Source: Bactericera cockerelli | Lineage: Eukaryota > Arthropoda > Insecta > Hemiptera > Triozidae | Length of the DNA stretch: 64,000 bases | Direction: 5' to 3' | Assembly (NCBI GenBank): GCA_024516035.1 | Contig: CM044956.1 | Location: forward strand, 10,172,878 to 10,236,877 | Shown: piece after piece, positions 23,054 to 37,200 of the stretch | Layout: the number at the start of each line of letters is the position of its first letter | Position numbering within the stretch: position 1 is the stretch's first letter | Program-made: the position numbers and the translations under genes | The notes under the pieces: model-generated | Told to the model about the DNA's origin: nothing | What the model saw: the letters and a program-made list of their open reading frames with translations, nothing else | The model's database searches: none

Positions 23054-23479
23054 CTTTTATTAAGAGACGAGCCGTAATTTTCTTGAAAAATTTCGAAGCA
23101 GCAGACACTTTTCTATTGAAGATTGCGGGAAATGCGGGAGCGTCTTATCCCACCGACGCGACGCGACAGTGCGGACGACAGTAGAACTGAAAGATAAGGG
23201 CAGTGCCAGGGGAAATAGCCACGACGTCTATTATTCTTATATAGTTATCACTTCCGATAAATTTCTAATATTAGAAATCGGAAGTTTTGTGTTAATTTTT
23301 AACATACGAACTAGGTTTAGCGTAAAAATATGCACGCTCGTTTTGTTTTTCTTGGCGTTGCAAAACTAGCGTTTTGCTTGATAAAAAAAATAATATTTTG
23401 CTCCGATTTCAATTTTTTTTTCTTCATATTTCTGGACGTTTTATAACCTCCTGTTTTAGCCTAGCGTCTTTTCAATAAT

Positions 23480-23890
23480 TCGAGGCGAGGGCTTTACCCT
23501 CCATTTGCAGGAAACTTTAACACCATCTACCACATTGACCTCATCAGCTAGCCCTAGGTGGGCCGAGAATATAACCAGCATCACGGAGGTTCTGGGCGTC
23601 ATCCAACAAAGTCTTCATTTCGCTGGTCGTTGCTTAACCAAGCACTGTGGTAACTAGCCTTGTAAAAGCCAGCGTCGATGGCGCGTTCAATGAACCGGTT
23701 CTCGTAGGATCACCAAAGTAAAGCAACGTCCAGCGAGGTGAAGACTTCGTGATGTTGGCATTCCTGCCCAACCCAGGCTGAGTGAGGTTAATGTGGGTAT
23801 CAGGATTGGGAGTTTCCTGCGAATGAGGGATAACTCCCCCGTCGTGATTTGACCATGCAGTTGAAAGCGACATTAAACCCAAATTTAAAA
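23480..23890. mobile_element. Two 5S-SINEs in inverted orientation
   Basis: 23480-23665 (minus: GGGCTTTACCCTCCATTTGC to GTTGCTTAACCAAGCACTG) and 23670-23890 (plus: GCCAGCGTCGATGGCGCG, GATCACCAAAGTAAAGCAAC, tail ATGCAGTTGAAAGCGACATT). Their heads face each other, leaving a hairpin-capable arrangement. Confidence 0.75.
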
Positions 23891-24404
23891 ACACTTAATA
23901 ATGTAAATAATCTAATGCATGGATCCGTTGATCGGTTCCCAGCACTCAGTGATTGGATTTTTCTTCCTTCCTTCTTCCGCTTTGGTTTCATACTTACTTT
24001 CCTTATTTCAAATTCTATAAAGTTGACGAAATGTTGGATGCATCATGCATCTATTTTATGTTGTTGTTAAACTGATTGTTCTTGTTCACAAACGTAGTTA
24101 GGTACCTAGACATTCTAAACAATATTTCCGATATGTTCATTTATGTTGGGAAGTAAAAGTATTTTTTTTTTTATTCTTAAGAGTTGAAAAAAATGAAATT
24201 AGGGCGATCCAAGAACCATGTACTATTTGCACAATAGGTAATATAGGTAGGTAACTAGGTACGTTCATTCTAATAAACAAATATCCCCTTTCTCAACACG
24301 GTTTTTTTTAACTTTGAGAAAGGGTACCATTAAATTATTTGAAAATCTGTATCATATTATAATTTTAATAAATAAATGGAAAATTAAAATAAAAAAAAAT
24401 CTAG

Positions 24405-24620
24405 GCTGGTGGCGGTGTGGAGGCGGGGGAGGCAGCCCTGTCGCACATAATATTGCATCACCTCCGCAGACTTAAGGAGCCACGAGAAGTTATTACTCTC
24501 TGGGAAGCAATGCCTCCAACCCTTCCTAAAAAATCTATTGACTTTTCCGACATGAACATTACGAACAAAAAGGCCTTTTTCTCCGGTAAACTTCTTTTCA
24601 GACTGCTGGAAAATGATTAA
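24405..24620 (+). CDS. Possible small exon or ORF, unknown
   Basis: After AAAATCTAG an open stretch encodes AGEAALSHIILHHLRRLKEP then REVITLWEAMPPTLPKKSID and ends LLFRLLEND with TAA. It is less AT-rich than its surroundings and matches no repeat in the window. I do not recognise it, and no partner exon is visible. It could be a remnant of a transposon protein. Confidence 0.2.
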   Translation, partial: AGGGVEAGEAALSHIILHHLRRLKEPREVITLWEAMPPTLPKKSIDFSDMNITNKKAFFSGKLLFRLLEND

Positions 24621-25079
24621 CATTTCCCCCCATTTTTTCCCCAGCTTTTTTGTTTTCTATTATTTTAAAAAGGTGGCCTTCTCTCTTTCATGGAGGAAAA
24701 TAATTAGATGCGTGTGCAAAGGGATCCACAGGGACTTCTGAGAAGTGTGTTTACATAACGGTCGTTGTACCTACGCATTTTCGAGTGATATTTTTTTACA
24801 CGGACTTGGTCATACAGGGTGGTGCAGAACATAGTCCTTTAAGGATGCATAATTGCGTTCAAATTAGGAAATTAAAAGACACTTTTTATACTTTGGTCGA
24901 ATGTTAGCTATTCCGAGAGATCGAGTACCAATCACGACAAGTTTTCTTGAAAATTACATTGCATCAGAAATTAATAATATTGACCCATCATAATTTTAAT
25001 TTTTTTTTTTTTTAATTTAATTTAATTTATTTGTTTTTGACGGGTCAAGCCAAATGTACATTGATAACATAGAACAATG

Positions 25080-25210
25080 AGTGGGGCCGGGAATAGCCAG
25101 CATCACGAGGGTTCGAATTTGAATGGTCACCTAGCCTCGGTAGCCGTTGCTTAACTGCAGTGATTGAATGAGAACTGGTGTATTCAACGTTCGTTCGAAG
25201 TTGGCTTCAT
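25080..25210 (-). mobile_element. 5S-SINE, truncated
   Basis: GAGTGGGGCCGGGAATAGCC...GAATTTGAATGGTCACCTAG...GTTGCTTAACTGCAGTGATT. Confidence 0.7.
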
Positions 25211-25814
25211 TGTGCAGATTAGTGTCAGAATAAACTAAGTACGTTTTTAAATAATAATCATGATGGCGTTCATATTTTTGACACATATTCGCGATACTCT
25301 GACTAGGGTACGGATGGGCCAGGGATGATCATGGGACGAGGGTGGGGCAGGAAGGGAGGTAATGCGGAGAAGGCAAAGACTGATTGGGAAGTTTGCCAAT
25401 GAAATGAATTTATATCGTGTACGAGAAAGTAAATATTATGCTCGTCTAGGAGCGTTTCCAATGGGGGCATGTTTGTGCTTAAAAGTCTTACAACTGCAAA
25501 GTTAGCATACCTACCTAAAATAATAATAATAATACTTTTTAGTGGAAGGTAACCACCAGGCGAAGTTAATGCTCAAAGCATTTTCTACCACTTAAACTTC
25601 AGAGTCTTATTAATATCTATGTAATCACATACTCAAACAAATGTCGAGGAACAAAAAAAAAGTTCCGGGTTCGATTCCGGCTTGTCGTATATTTTTACAT
25701 TACCTTCTACCATGATGCAAGGCTGTTCACTGTTCAGTAAGCTGTTTTTAATATAAATTGCTTTCAGAGTATTTTTTTACCTACTTCAATTAATTTCTTT
25801 TTAATATTTTCATT

Positions 25815-26235
25815 TTTGGTCAAGTGGTTAAGGCGCTAGTCTGGTAAGTAAGGTAGCTTAGCAATTCTTTGATTTGAATCCCGCACCAAATTTTTTCCTG
25901 GTGAAAGACCACAGAATAATGCCATCATAACAGGAGTTAGGGGACTCTTTAGTCCTCTTCGGGTAGTACCTGTACCTACACCAATAAATTAAAATATTTT
26001 ATTTGTGTTATTATATCACAAATTTTAGTGGGTATCGCAGAAATATAGGAACTATCCATTTCATATAATAATCTTGAATTTACCCATAAGGTCACCACTC
26101 AGCCACTGGTCGCTTCTCATTTCTCTTCACGAGGTATGAGTACATCAGAGCTGAAAAATTGCGACTCCGCTAGGATTCAAACCCAGATCACTGTGCGTGC
26201 AAGCCTAGTACGCTACACAACTCGGCCACGGTGAT
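25815..26235. mobile_element. Two SINE remnants (tRNA-Ser-like plus; 'GTGGCAGAG'-like minus)
   Basis: 25815-26000 plus: GGTCAAGTGGTTAAGGCGCT, GTCTGGTAAGTAAGG. 26020-26235 minus: GTGACAT-like end, ATTCAAACCCAGATCACTGT, CTACACAACTCGGCCACGG. Both diverged. Confidence 0.55.
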
Positions 26236-26860
26236 TATTTATAGATAAAAAAATGTCTATCTTTTATTTTTTTATTTCTAAAATTTTATGTGGCTTTCAT
26301 TCAGCTCTTGTCTGAGGGGCGTTCTTAACTTGCATACGTTTCAATTTCCCGCTTGTTTCTTAATTCTTGAAACACAACACGTTAATGTTTTTCGAAAATT
26401 GATTTATGATAATGATAACCTTATAATAAGATTTTGTTTCTTTACAAGAAAAAATATTTTTCGGTAAATAAGAAGCGAATATATTGGAAACATGTTGTGT
26501 TTATTTTGAAAATATCTGAGAATCTGAAACAGTTCGTGCATAGTCCGGGTGTTGTATGAGCAGAATGATGGACGGATAAATATTATACATCTGTGCTGGT
26601 GAAAGCAGTAAATATGTCTTCAGGTATAGCCTCATCTGGATAAAACCGCCAACGTAACCTTTCCGGAACAGATTGCCAAAATATTTTCCAGCAAGGGGGT
26701 TGTTTAAGTATTGCACATTGATGCACAATTTCAATCTTACTACGTTGTTTTTGTTTTTACTGTATTAAGGTATATATGTATACCAAGTACCTATACCAAG
26801 AACTATTTAAATTCTTCAAACTTGTAAATCTTTGGTAAACCCAATCTGAGGCTAGTAAAA

Positions 26861-27012
26861 AAAGTTATCATATTTGTGTTCATCACTTCCGTTCCGTGAT
26901 ATCACAACTACTCACACTCGTTATACTGAATCTACTCTGAAACCGGGACTTGAACCACCGACCTCCAGGTTACAAGTCCGCCGCCTTATCGATCATGCTA
27001 CCGAGGTCGTTT
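26861..27012 (-). mobile_element. tRNA-Thr-derived SINE
   Basis: GTTATCATATTTGTGTTCAT...ACCGACCTCCAGGTTACAAG...TACCGAGGTCG. Confidence 0.85.
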
Positions 27013-28200
27013 GAGGCCAGTAAATTAGAGTAGATGAGGCGGGCATCTGCTTTGTAAGTTTCCATCAAATCATGGCAAAAAACAACCCCTTTCGAGTGAT
27101 TTAAAATATTAAGGAGACGTAAAAGATATTTATGTTATAGAAATAGCTTTGCCTATCAACTCCAGATGCTTTTTGAAAGTTCAATTTTGTTAAGTAAATC
27201 GGAGAGTTGTTAAGTAAAGTAAATTTTATTGTTTTGATTGGAAATTGAAAATAAATAAATTTGTCTGTACAGCACATTTAAGTTGACATAGAAAAGGACA
27301 TTAGGAAAAGACAGAACTACTGGCAACTTTTTTATTCGGCGGTTAAAAAAAAAACATCAATTGTTACTGTCTGGATGAAAATAGTTGAGAACTTTTATAT
27401 ACGAGTATTATGCGTATACATATGGATGTACATTGTACATAGTTATTATAATATGACTACTACCATTCAGTGCTGACATGGCTGGAACTCAATAGATGTC
27501 ATTAAGGAGGAAATTAAGTGAGGAAAAGCAAGAAGCACCATTTATTTTGTGCACACATATGTACTGTACTACAGTACCTTTGGATTGTACGAGTCTACGA
27601 GTATTCATATATTATGTACATCTTCGTAAGTAAACTATTTTGCGGAGTGCATACTTTTTCTAGGGGTTTCATGAATTTCCGGGAGCGGGGAGTCTCTTTC
27701 CAACCCCCTGGCTACGCACCTGACTATACATACGTACATACACGTATGATGCGTACGTAAAGACGAAAGGGTACACGTAGTATAACTGACGGAGACATTC
27801 AAAGAGAAGGATGGGAGAAATGAGAAGTAGAGTTTTTTTTTTATATACTGCGTTTACACTTGTTAAGCGGTTAGGCATTAACAAGCAATAACTAACGCAG
27901 TCATTTTCTCATTCATTCAATCATTCATACATATAAGATACATACATTCATTCATAAATCATGATGGAAAAGGTCTGGTTGGTGGTCTAAGTCATTGTAT
28001 GTTTTCATGGCTGAAATAATTGGTGACTTTAATAAGGGATGTAAGTTATATGTTGGACAGCTGAAAAGTTTGTTTGGGTCCATTCTGAGTCTGGGGTCAG
28101 GTATTTTGAAGTCTATTTTTGATGTAATGTATGGACTGTCGATTTTGTTAAGTAGGGTGTTTTGGAGTAATTTGATGTGATTATGTGTAACGGCTGAGTG
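27013..28200. other. AT-rich intergenic stretch, nothing identified
   Basis: Only low-information sequence, a few TACGTA-rich bits near 27720-27780 and CATTCATTCA near 27910-27955. No conserved coding, no recognised repeat. Confidence 0.6.
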
Positions 28201-28205
28201 TGAGT

Positions 28206-28945
28206 GTAACGGCAGAGTTGAACGGCAGAGAAAGCTGGAGAAACAGAGATAGAAGAAAACCGGTTGTGTGAGAGAGAAGAGAAAGAGAAAGAGGAGAATG
28301 GGGGAAATGAGAAGTAGAATTGGACGGCAGAGAAAGCTGGAGAAACAGGGATAGAAGAAACCAGGTTGTGTGAGAGAGAAGAGAAAGACAAGAGAAGAGA
28401 AAGAGAAGAATGGGAGAAATAAGAAGTAGAGTTGAACGGCAGAGAAAGATGGAGAAACAGGGATAGAAGAAAATAGGGTGTGTGAGAGGGAAAGAGAACG
28501 GAAAGAGAAGAGAAAGAGAAAAAAAAGATAAGAGAAGGAAAAGAGAAGAGAAGGAAAAGAGAAGTAGAGAAAGAAAGAGGGAGAGTAACATAGAGGGATT
28601 GAGGATGTAATGAAGGAAAAAGAGAGAGAGAGAGAGATAGAGAAAGAAAGAGGGAGGGAGAAAGAAAGAGGGAGGGAGAGAGAAAGAAAGAGGGAGAGTA
28701 ACATGGAGGGACTGAGGATGTAATGAAGGAAAAAGAGAGAGAGAGGTAGAGAAAGAAAGAGGGAGGGAGAAAGAAAGAGGGAGGGAGAGAGGTAGAGGAA
28801 GAGGGAGGGTGAGTGAAAGAAGGAGGGAGAGTAGCATGGAGGGACTGAGGATGTAATGAAGGAAAAAGAGAAAGAGAGGTAGAGAAAGAAAGAGGGAGGG
28901 AGAGAGGTAGAGGAAGAGGGAGGGAGAGTAACATGGAGGGACTGA
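28206..28945 (+). repeat. 740-bp polypurine (GA) minisatellite block
   Basis: Almost all A/G on the plus strand. Higher-order segments repeat AACGGCAGAGAAAGCTGGAG (three times, 28210-28460) and ATGGAGGGACTGAGGATGTAATGAA (four times, about 28590-28960). The long Ser/Leu/Pro ORFs on the opposite strand are a by-product. Mirror-like purine tracts of this length can form triplex DNA. Confidence 0.9.
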
Positions 28946-30044
28946 GAATGTAATGAAGGAAATGGAATTTACAACCTCGCCGGAGCTAAAAAGTTCCAAG
29001 CTCTCTCCTTTCCTACTACAGGATATTACGGCGGATAACAGCATTAACATCAATCTAATGCCTATAACGTCACTGGGCGTTTCCTCGCACTGCGCCACGG
29101 AACCATGTTTAGAATCAAGTAAGGCATGGCAGCTAATATATCGATGAATGAACAATTGAACATTCTGTGTTCATCACAATTTTACTCAAACTCGCCTGGC
29201 TAAATAATTCACAAACTGGGGATTCGAACCACTGACCTCCCGGTTACGGGTACGTCCTCTAACTCTAATGCATCAAGCGCGAGACAGCGCTTGTATTACC
29301 GGTATATTGGGGCCGGGTTCCAAAAAGTTCAAGATATCAAAAAAAAAAAAAAATGATCAGAATAGACCCCTATTATTTTTTTATTACAAGAAAAACATGT
29401 TCTCATAAAAATTCATATCTCTTATGGCTGAAATTTGGATTTAGGCTCTGGGGACCCTAAAACGTGTTTTGGCACTGAAAACTGACTATCGAAAATTTTG
29501 CGTGATTCCATTACTTTCCTTATTATAGGATAAGGAAAGTAAAACAGCTTACATACATTAAACATTAAAGATATGAGACGCCTTGCTTCATAAGCTGAGT
29601 GAAATAAAACCCTGTTTTTAACTTTAATGTGGCGAAAATGTTTTTTGCATTAACAGAACAAGACTCGTACTGCAGAAAGTCATAAGTAATTTGGGTTAAA
29701 AAAAGGGCTTTGCAGTCGGGGTAACTTTTGACATTTCTTTCTGCAAGGCGGAGGGGTGGGGATTTGTTGTTGGCATGTCTCAATAGAACGGAAAGGTCAT
29801 ATTCGTCTGAGAGAAAATTTAATGTTAAGAAGCGCATTGGGAAACCTCACCCTCAGGGTGCTATTATTAGGTGGTCACATACAATAAGTGTAGAGAAATT
29901 CAAGCTCGAAGGAGCTTTTCTTAGCGTTCTTCCGTTGAAACAAGGTCAGCATTTTTTCATCGTTCTCCAACTTGCATTTCAGCAAAAAAAAATCTTTTAA
30001 TTTGTTACATTTTTAAATGGTATGGTAATTTGCCTAAGCTCAGT

Positions 30045-30145
30045 AAACTGATCTTATCGGCTCGTAAATCTCGAGGTCGCTGGATCGAGTCCCAATCATC
30101 GGGAGGAACTTTGCATTCACTCTTGTGATTAACACAAATATGATA
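30045..30145 (+). mobile_element. tRNA-Thr-derived SINE, old
   Basis: Degenerate head CTCGTAAATCTCGAGGTCGC and end TTGTGATTAACACAAATATGATAA. Confidence 0.5.
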
Positions 30146-30439
30146 AGTCGATAGATAACCTGAGTCAGAAAAACAATCACTGCACCTAATGATTGAAAAG
30201 TCACCGTTTGAAATATTTTATTTACTTTTTGAGAACAGGTTGACACAATAATTTGTTATGCTGTGTTTGAAAAGTCACCATTTAAATTATGGTTAAGTTT
30301 TTTTATTCGTATACTATATTAATTGAAAGGTCACCATTTATGTGAGAGTAAAGAATTTATTGTTTGCTTACCTGATTTTCTAATAGACTTCAGTGGTAGC
30401 ATCTCCAAAACAACATTGAATAGTTTGGTTCGGCCCAGC

Positions 30440-31210
30440 AACTTAATTTCTCAAATCCAACATGAATTCCTTGTCTCATTTCACCATCGTGTTGCTGAGC
30501 GTTCTTGGTCCAAGAAAAGTGTTTTTCCTTGAAAATTTGACAAGTTGGAACTCATCTGGTTCCTATTGCTTCCCAAGAAAGAGTAAGGTCTCTGCAAGAC
30601 TTGTTCATTGGTTTCTATCCTGTTCTTAATATGTTCTTCAAGCTCTTGCTGGTTTCCTTGTCTCGTCTCACCATCCATCGTATTTTTGGTTGTCTCTAGA
30701 TCCTTTGTTCGAGAAGAGTTTTTCCTTGACTCCTTGAGACTCATCTGGTTCTTATTGCTTCCCAAGAAAGAGAAAGGCCTCTGCAAGACTTATCCATTGG
30801 TTTCTATTTTGTTCTTGATGTGTTATTCAAGCTCTTCCTTGTCTCATATCATCATTGTGTTGCTGGGTGTCTCCAGATCCTTTGTCCAAGAAAAGTGTTT
30901 TTCTTTGAAAATTTGACAAGTTGAAACTCATCTGGTTCCTATTGCTTCCCAAGAAAAAGTAAGATCTCTGCAAGACTTGTCCATTTGTTTTCTATCCTGT
31001 TCTTAATGTGTACTTTAAGCTCTGGTTTTCTTGTCTCATCTCACCATCCATCGTATTGTTGGTTGCCTCTAGATCCTTTGTTCGAGAAGAGTTTTTCCGT
31101 GAAAAGTTGACTCCTTGAGATTAATCATCTAGCTCCTTTTGAGTATTGTTATCATCTCGTTCCTATAGTTTCCATCAATTGTACGAGAAGAGTTTTTCCT
31201 TGTAAATTTG
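30440..31210 (+). repeat. Degenerate ~190-bp tandem repeat
   Basis: Repeats the order CATCTGGTTCCTATTGCTTC, CAAGAAAGAGTAAGGTCTCTG, TTGGTTTCTATCCTGTTC, CTTGTCTCATCTCACCATC, TTTGTCCAAGAAAAGTG about four times. Open frames over it (plus and minus) reflect periodicity only. Confidence 0.75.
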
Positions 31211-31249
31211 ACTTTTTGAGATGGATCAATTAGCCCTTTTGATGATAGC

Positions 31250-34200
31250 TCGTATTGCTATCATCTCCTTCCTATACATAATTATGTATATTGAACATCA
31301 ATGTATTACATCAGCGTCACCAACATCATCTTGAAAATGAGCCTCATCTGGAGCAAAGTCATTCTTCAGGTTGATCCTCATGGTTCGGACTTGATACCAT
31401 GGAATATTATTTTGTTCTCTCCGATCGTTAAAACTCTCTTGTATGTTTGAATTTTTTTCGGAACGTAACCTAACCAAGGACTAGAGTCCTATAACAAATT
31501 TGTTGGACTCTCCTAGTAGGGCTAGGAGATAAAATATTTTTTGTGGTTGTATTTATTGCCGAATATTTTTAGTGAGATATTCTCATAGGTGTGTATATTT
31601 TAGGTAACTTAAGTATGTATTTAGGATTTGGTCTTATCTAATGATTTTTTTGGGGAGGTTTCTTTATTAATTTGTTCTATTTTGGTTATATGATGTCGGG
31701 ATTTTTTTAAACTATTTTTTATGCAGGTTTGTTCTATCTTTAATTTTAATTTTACTTTGAGAAAAGAGCTTAATAGATTATTTTCCATATTTAAGATCTC
31801 GAATTTTTAAGGATTCTATCTTTTTTCTCCTTCAATTGTTTTTAAAAATCACATTTCGGTATTTTCTTGGCTTTCTCAAAATATTTTCTAACTTCTTGTT
31901 AGGAAACCAAGTTTTTTTCTCATCGTTTTTCATGTTTTGGAAATTTCACCATTTTTTGTAATAAGTTGGATTTTCTCGTCGGTTTTGGAAGGGATCATAT
32001 TTTTCTTCCACATCAGTTTTTTTTTTTTTTTTTTTTGTCATAGAATTTCGAAGTTTTTTTACTGTCTAATTTTTTTAAAAATTAATATCGCATTACATTT
32101 TGGTCTTTTCTTTTAAAAAAATATTTCTTCTTGGAAAGGTCTTTCCTTATTTATTTGTATGTATCACATTTCGGTCTTGATCTTAGAAAGATCTTTTTTA
32201 TCCTTAATTTTTTGTTTATATCTCATTCTGGTCTTTTCTTTTATAAACTCTTACTTCTTGTTAGAAAGCCAAGGTTTTGTTCCATTTCATATTTCCTTTT
32301 TTTTTGTGAACCTAGAGGTTGCATATTGGTCTTTTCGTTTAATCTTACAATTTAAAGGTAACTTACTAATAAGTTTAGTAATTATTTTACCATATCAGAC
32401 TTACTTCTTAGAAAGATCTTTTTTATCCTTCATTTTTTTATATCTCATTTCGGTCTTTTGTTATATAAACTCTTACTTCTTGTTAGAAAGCCAAGGTTTT
32501 GTTCCATTTCATATTTCCTTTTTTTTTTATTAACCTAGACTAGAGGTTGCATTTTGGTCTTTTCGTTTAATCTTACATTTTAAAGGCAACTAATAACCAT
32601 AGTACTTATTTTCAAACTTTTATTGATTTATTCGTTTTTCTCATTGTACATTTAGAGGGAGTCATATTTTTCATCTCAATTTTTTTTTTGCATGGGATCA
32701 CATAGTTTTACCTTTTTTCTGAGTTCACTCTTTATCTGGGATTTATAAATAATGGGTTTCCTTCCCATCGAATTTTCTTTCAATTAATATCGTAATTTTT
32801 GGTAGGGATCACATTTTTGTTCCACAACAGTTTTTTTTTTCTCCTTGATTTTTGGTAGAAATTATATTATGGTGTGTTTACTTTCCTCCTTATCCTTTTA
32901 TAAGGAATGAATTGTATTCTTTATCATTTTATTCGTTGTTGGAATTTAATATTACAGTTGTAGGATTCATTTAATATCAAATTAGATTTTTATTACTTTT
33001 TTGTTCCATCAGTATTTTTTTTCTCCTTAAAAATGTTTTTTTTTTTGTCCTCTCTTATTTCTTCTTTGAATATTGATGGGGATCAAACTGTGTTTTTTTT
33101 TGTAAACAGTTGTAGAATTTTGTATTCTAATTTCGTATTCTATCGTATTCTAATTTCATTCTTATCAAAATATCAAATCATTTGTTCCATATCCATATCA
33201 TTTGCTCCGTTCCAAAAGCTCAAGTTTAACTCTCCGTTTAGTTTTGATTGTTTATATTTATATGAATTGATTTTATGGGGTTTTTCTTCTTCTTTAGTTG
33301 TTATAGTGTGGTTATAATGATGATCCTGTGATTTTTTTAAAAGCTATTTCGTTTGTTTTGTCTTATATTTTAATTTTACTATTAGAAAAAGCTTAGTAGA
33401 TTATTTTCCGTGTTTAAAATCTCGATTTTATTAAGGATTAGATCTTTTTTCTCCTTGAATTGATTGTATGAATCACATTTCGGTGAGATTTTATTAAGGA
33501 TTAGATCTTTTTTCTCCTTGAATTGATTGTATGAATCACATTTCGGTCTTTTCTTGTACTTGTTTACTTCTTGTTATAAACCAATTTTTCGTTCCATTCC
33601 ATATTTCCTTTTCAATGTTAAAGTGGAGGTGGTATTTTGGTAATTTCTTTTAGACTTTAATATAACTTTCTGGAAAAAGCTAACAAATAACATAACGGAT
33701 TTTTTTTTACCATTTGTTGGATTTTCTCGTATTTTTTGGTAGGGATCATATTTTTCTTTCACATCAGTTCTTTATGTAATATAATTTTGCTAAAGATCTT
33801 AGTTTGCCTTACCAATAATGATTTTTTTTATATAATGAAATTTTCTTTTGATTACATAGTATCGCATTGTATTCGATCCCTTTTAAAAAAATAAAGCATT
33901 TCTTTTTTTTAGATCAACTGTAGAATTTTTTGTATAAATCAAATTTCTGTTTTTTTTTTTTTTTTTTTTGCTCTCCCAATAATTTCACTGCTTGTTAAAA
34001 AGTTAAGTTGTTGTTCCATTTCATATTTCCTTTTTTATGTTAAAGTAGAGGTCGTACTTACTCGTAGCTCTTTTCGTTGAGTTTTACTTTTAATGGTATC
34101 CAAAACCATAATAGATTTTCTCACTGTACAGTGTACACTTTAGAATCATATTTTTCATCCCATAGAACTTTGCTGGGGATCTGGTTTTACCTTTTTTCCA

Positions 34201-37200
34201 GGTTTACTCTTTACTTGGAATTTAACAATAATGGGTTTCCTTCTCATCGAATCCTCTCTCAATGAATATCGTAATTCTTGGTAGGGATCACATTTTTGTT
34301 CCACCTTTTTTTTTTTTTTTTTGTTTTTTTTTTTTTTTCTCTCTGATTTATAGAAATCATATTTCGATATGTTTTTTTATCATTTTACTCATTGTTGGAT
34401 TTCACATTACACTTGTAATTTATGTTCAATTGGTATTTTTTTTTTTTCCTTGCAAATTTTGTTTTTACAAGACAAATTTTTAATTTGTTTTGTTCTCTTC
34501 TTTTTTGTTCTCTTTTTTTTTGTCTGTGAATTTTCTTATTGATCAACTTGTTTTTTTATTATTCTAAACAGTTGTAGGATTTTGTTTTTATCGTATTTTC
34601 ATCAAATCATTTATTCCATATCTGTTTCCAAAAGCTCAAGTTTATCTTTCCGTTGGATTTTTCTATTCATATATATTTTTTTTTTTTTTTTCCTCTATAA
34701 ACTCTATATGATCAATGGTAGGTAGTGAGTGGGTAACATCATAAATGGTTATTTCTTACCAAATGCCAAATCATTTTTTTGTGTGTGACCATAATAGGGA
34801 TATTGGATATATTTTTAATACATTTTTCTTTCTGGTATAACATTTTCTTTTATTAAAAAAAATCTCATTATTAATTTTTAATTATTTCTGTTGTTTAAAA
34901 AAAATTGGAAAATCTGTGCAAAGACTATTTTTTTTTATTGACGATGAGGTATAACCTTTATCAGATTATGTTTTAACATCTTCTTTAGATTTTCTAGTTT
35001 GGTTATAAAGATGATCCTGTGATCATATATTATTATGATCCTGTGATTTTTTAAAACTTTTTCAAGTATCTTTCTTCTGTCTTTTATTTTAATTTTACTT
35101 TTAGAACTTAGTAGATTATTTTCCGTATTTAAGATCTCGATTTTTTTCAAAGATTTGTCTTCCTTATATGTATAATTTACATATCGGTCTTTTCTTGCCT
35201 TTCTAAATACTTTTACTTCCTGTTAGAAAACTAATTTTTCATTATTTTTCATATTTCCTTGTTCAAGTTAAAGTAGTGGTCGTATTTAGGTAATTTCAAA
35301 CAATTAAACATAACGGATTTTTACCATATTTTGTAATCAGTTGGATCTTCTCGTTGTATCATATTTTTCTTCCTTATCAGTTTTTTCCTTATGTCATAGA
35401 ATTACGAGTCTTACATTTTATTCGGATCTAGCAATATTGATTTTTTTTATCATCTAATATCCTCAATTAATATCGCATTACATTTCGGTCATCTTTTTCC
35501 TTAATTTATCCTTAATCTTTTTTATCCTTAAATTTTTGTATGAATCACATTTCGGTCTTTTCTTATACTTTTACTTCTTTTTAGAAAGCCAAGGTTTTGT
35601 TTCATTTCATACTTCCTTTTTATATTAACCTAGAGGTCGCATTTTGGTAATTTTGTTTAATCTTACAGTTTAAAGGTAACCAAACACCATGGTCGATATT
35701 TTATTTTACCATATATAATTTTACCATATCAGATTTTTAATGATTCATTCGATTTTCTGGGTGTATATTTTAGAAGGAATCTTATTTTTCATCTCATAGA
35801 ATTTTGATAGGGATCTTTTTTTCCCGTCTTTCTGGGTTTTCTCTTTATTTGTGATTTAACACTTTTGGGTTTCTTTATAATCGAATTTTCTTTCAATTAA
35901 TATCGCAATTTTTGGTAGGGATCATATTTTTGTTCCACAGTAGTTTTTTTTTCTTTGATTTTAGGTAAAAATTATATATTGGTGTGTTTTTTATACCTAT
36001 CAAATTTGATTTTTATCATTTTTTTGTTCCATCAGTAGATTTCTCTCTCCTTGAAAATGTTTTTTTTTTATCTCCCTCTTTTTTTTTTTTTTTGATTTAG
36101 GTGCTTTAACAACAGCTGGTCTTTCGTGTCTGTGGATTTTGATGGAGATTAAATTGTGAATTTTATTCTTAACAGTTGTAGAATTTTGTTTATATCGTAT
36201 TTCAATTTTATTCTTATCAAATCATTTCTTCAATATCTGTTTCAAAAGCTCAAGTTTAACTTTCTGTTGGCTTTTACTGATCACAGTTTATATTTTTTTA
36301 TCTATAATATATGATAAATGGTAGGTAGTGGGACTAGTGGGTATCGTCATATATTGGTTATTTCTTACCAAATGCCAAATCACATTTTAGTGACCATAGT
36401 AGAATATGTTTCCTCTTATTTTTAATACATGTACTTTTCTTTCTGGTATAACATTTTTTTAATTTTACGTCATTCTCCCATGATATTATTTTTAGGAATT
36501 CTTTGAATTATTTCTGTCGTTTAAAAAAAAATGTTAAAAATCTGTCTTTTTATTGACGATGTCTGTTTTTAGGGATATACCTGTATCAGATTATCTTTTT
36601 CTTTAGTTTTATAGTTTGGTTATAAAGATGATCCTGTGATCATTTTATGATCCTGAGTTATTTAAAAAAAAATTCATGTAGATTTGTTGTCTTTTATTTT
36701 AATTTTACTTTTAGAAACTAGTACATTATTTTCCGTATTTAAAAGATATCGATTTTTTCTTTATTTTTTAATTAGATCTCTTTTTTTCTCCTTGTATAAT
36801 TCACATGTCGTTCTTTTCTTGGCTTTCTAAATACTTTTACTTCTTCTTAGAAAACCAAGTTTCCGTTCCATTTCATATTTCCCTTTTTCATGTTAATTTA
36901 GAGGTCGTATTTTTGGATATTAATCTTACTTTTTGAAGGGAGCTAACCAATAAACATAGTGGATTTTTTTACCATTATTTTTGTTGTAATTAGTTGAATC
37001 TTCTTTTGTTATCTTTTGGAAGGTATCATATTTTTCTTCCACATCTGTTTTTTTTTGTATAAAATTTTGAGTTCTAAATCTATTGGGATCTAACAATAAT
37101 GAGAATTTTCTTTTTAATATCTCCTTTTTGTCGGTCTTTTCTTATTTTTTTATTTCTTCTTAGAAAGATCTTTTTTATCCTTTTTTCTGTATAAATCAGA

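Noticed and set aside
27952..29155. Ser/Leu/Pro-rich ORFs of 250-324 codons on minus
   Set aside because: Complement of the polypurine block; low-complexity only.
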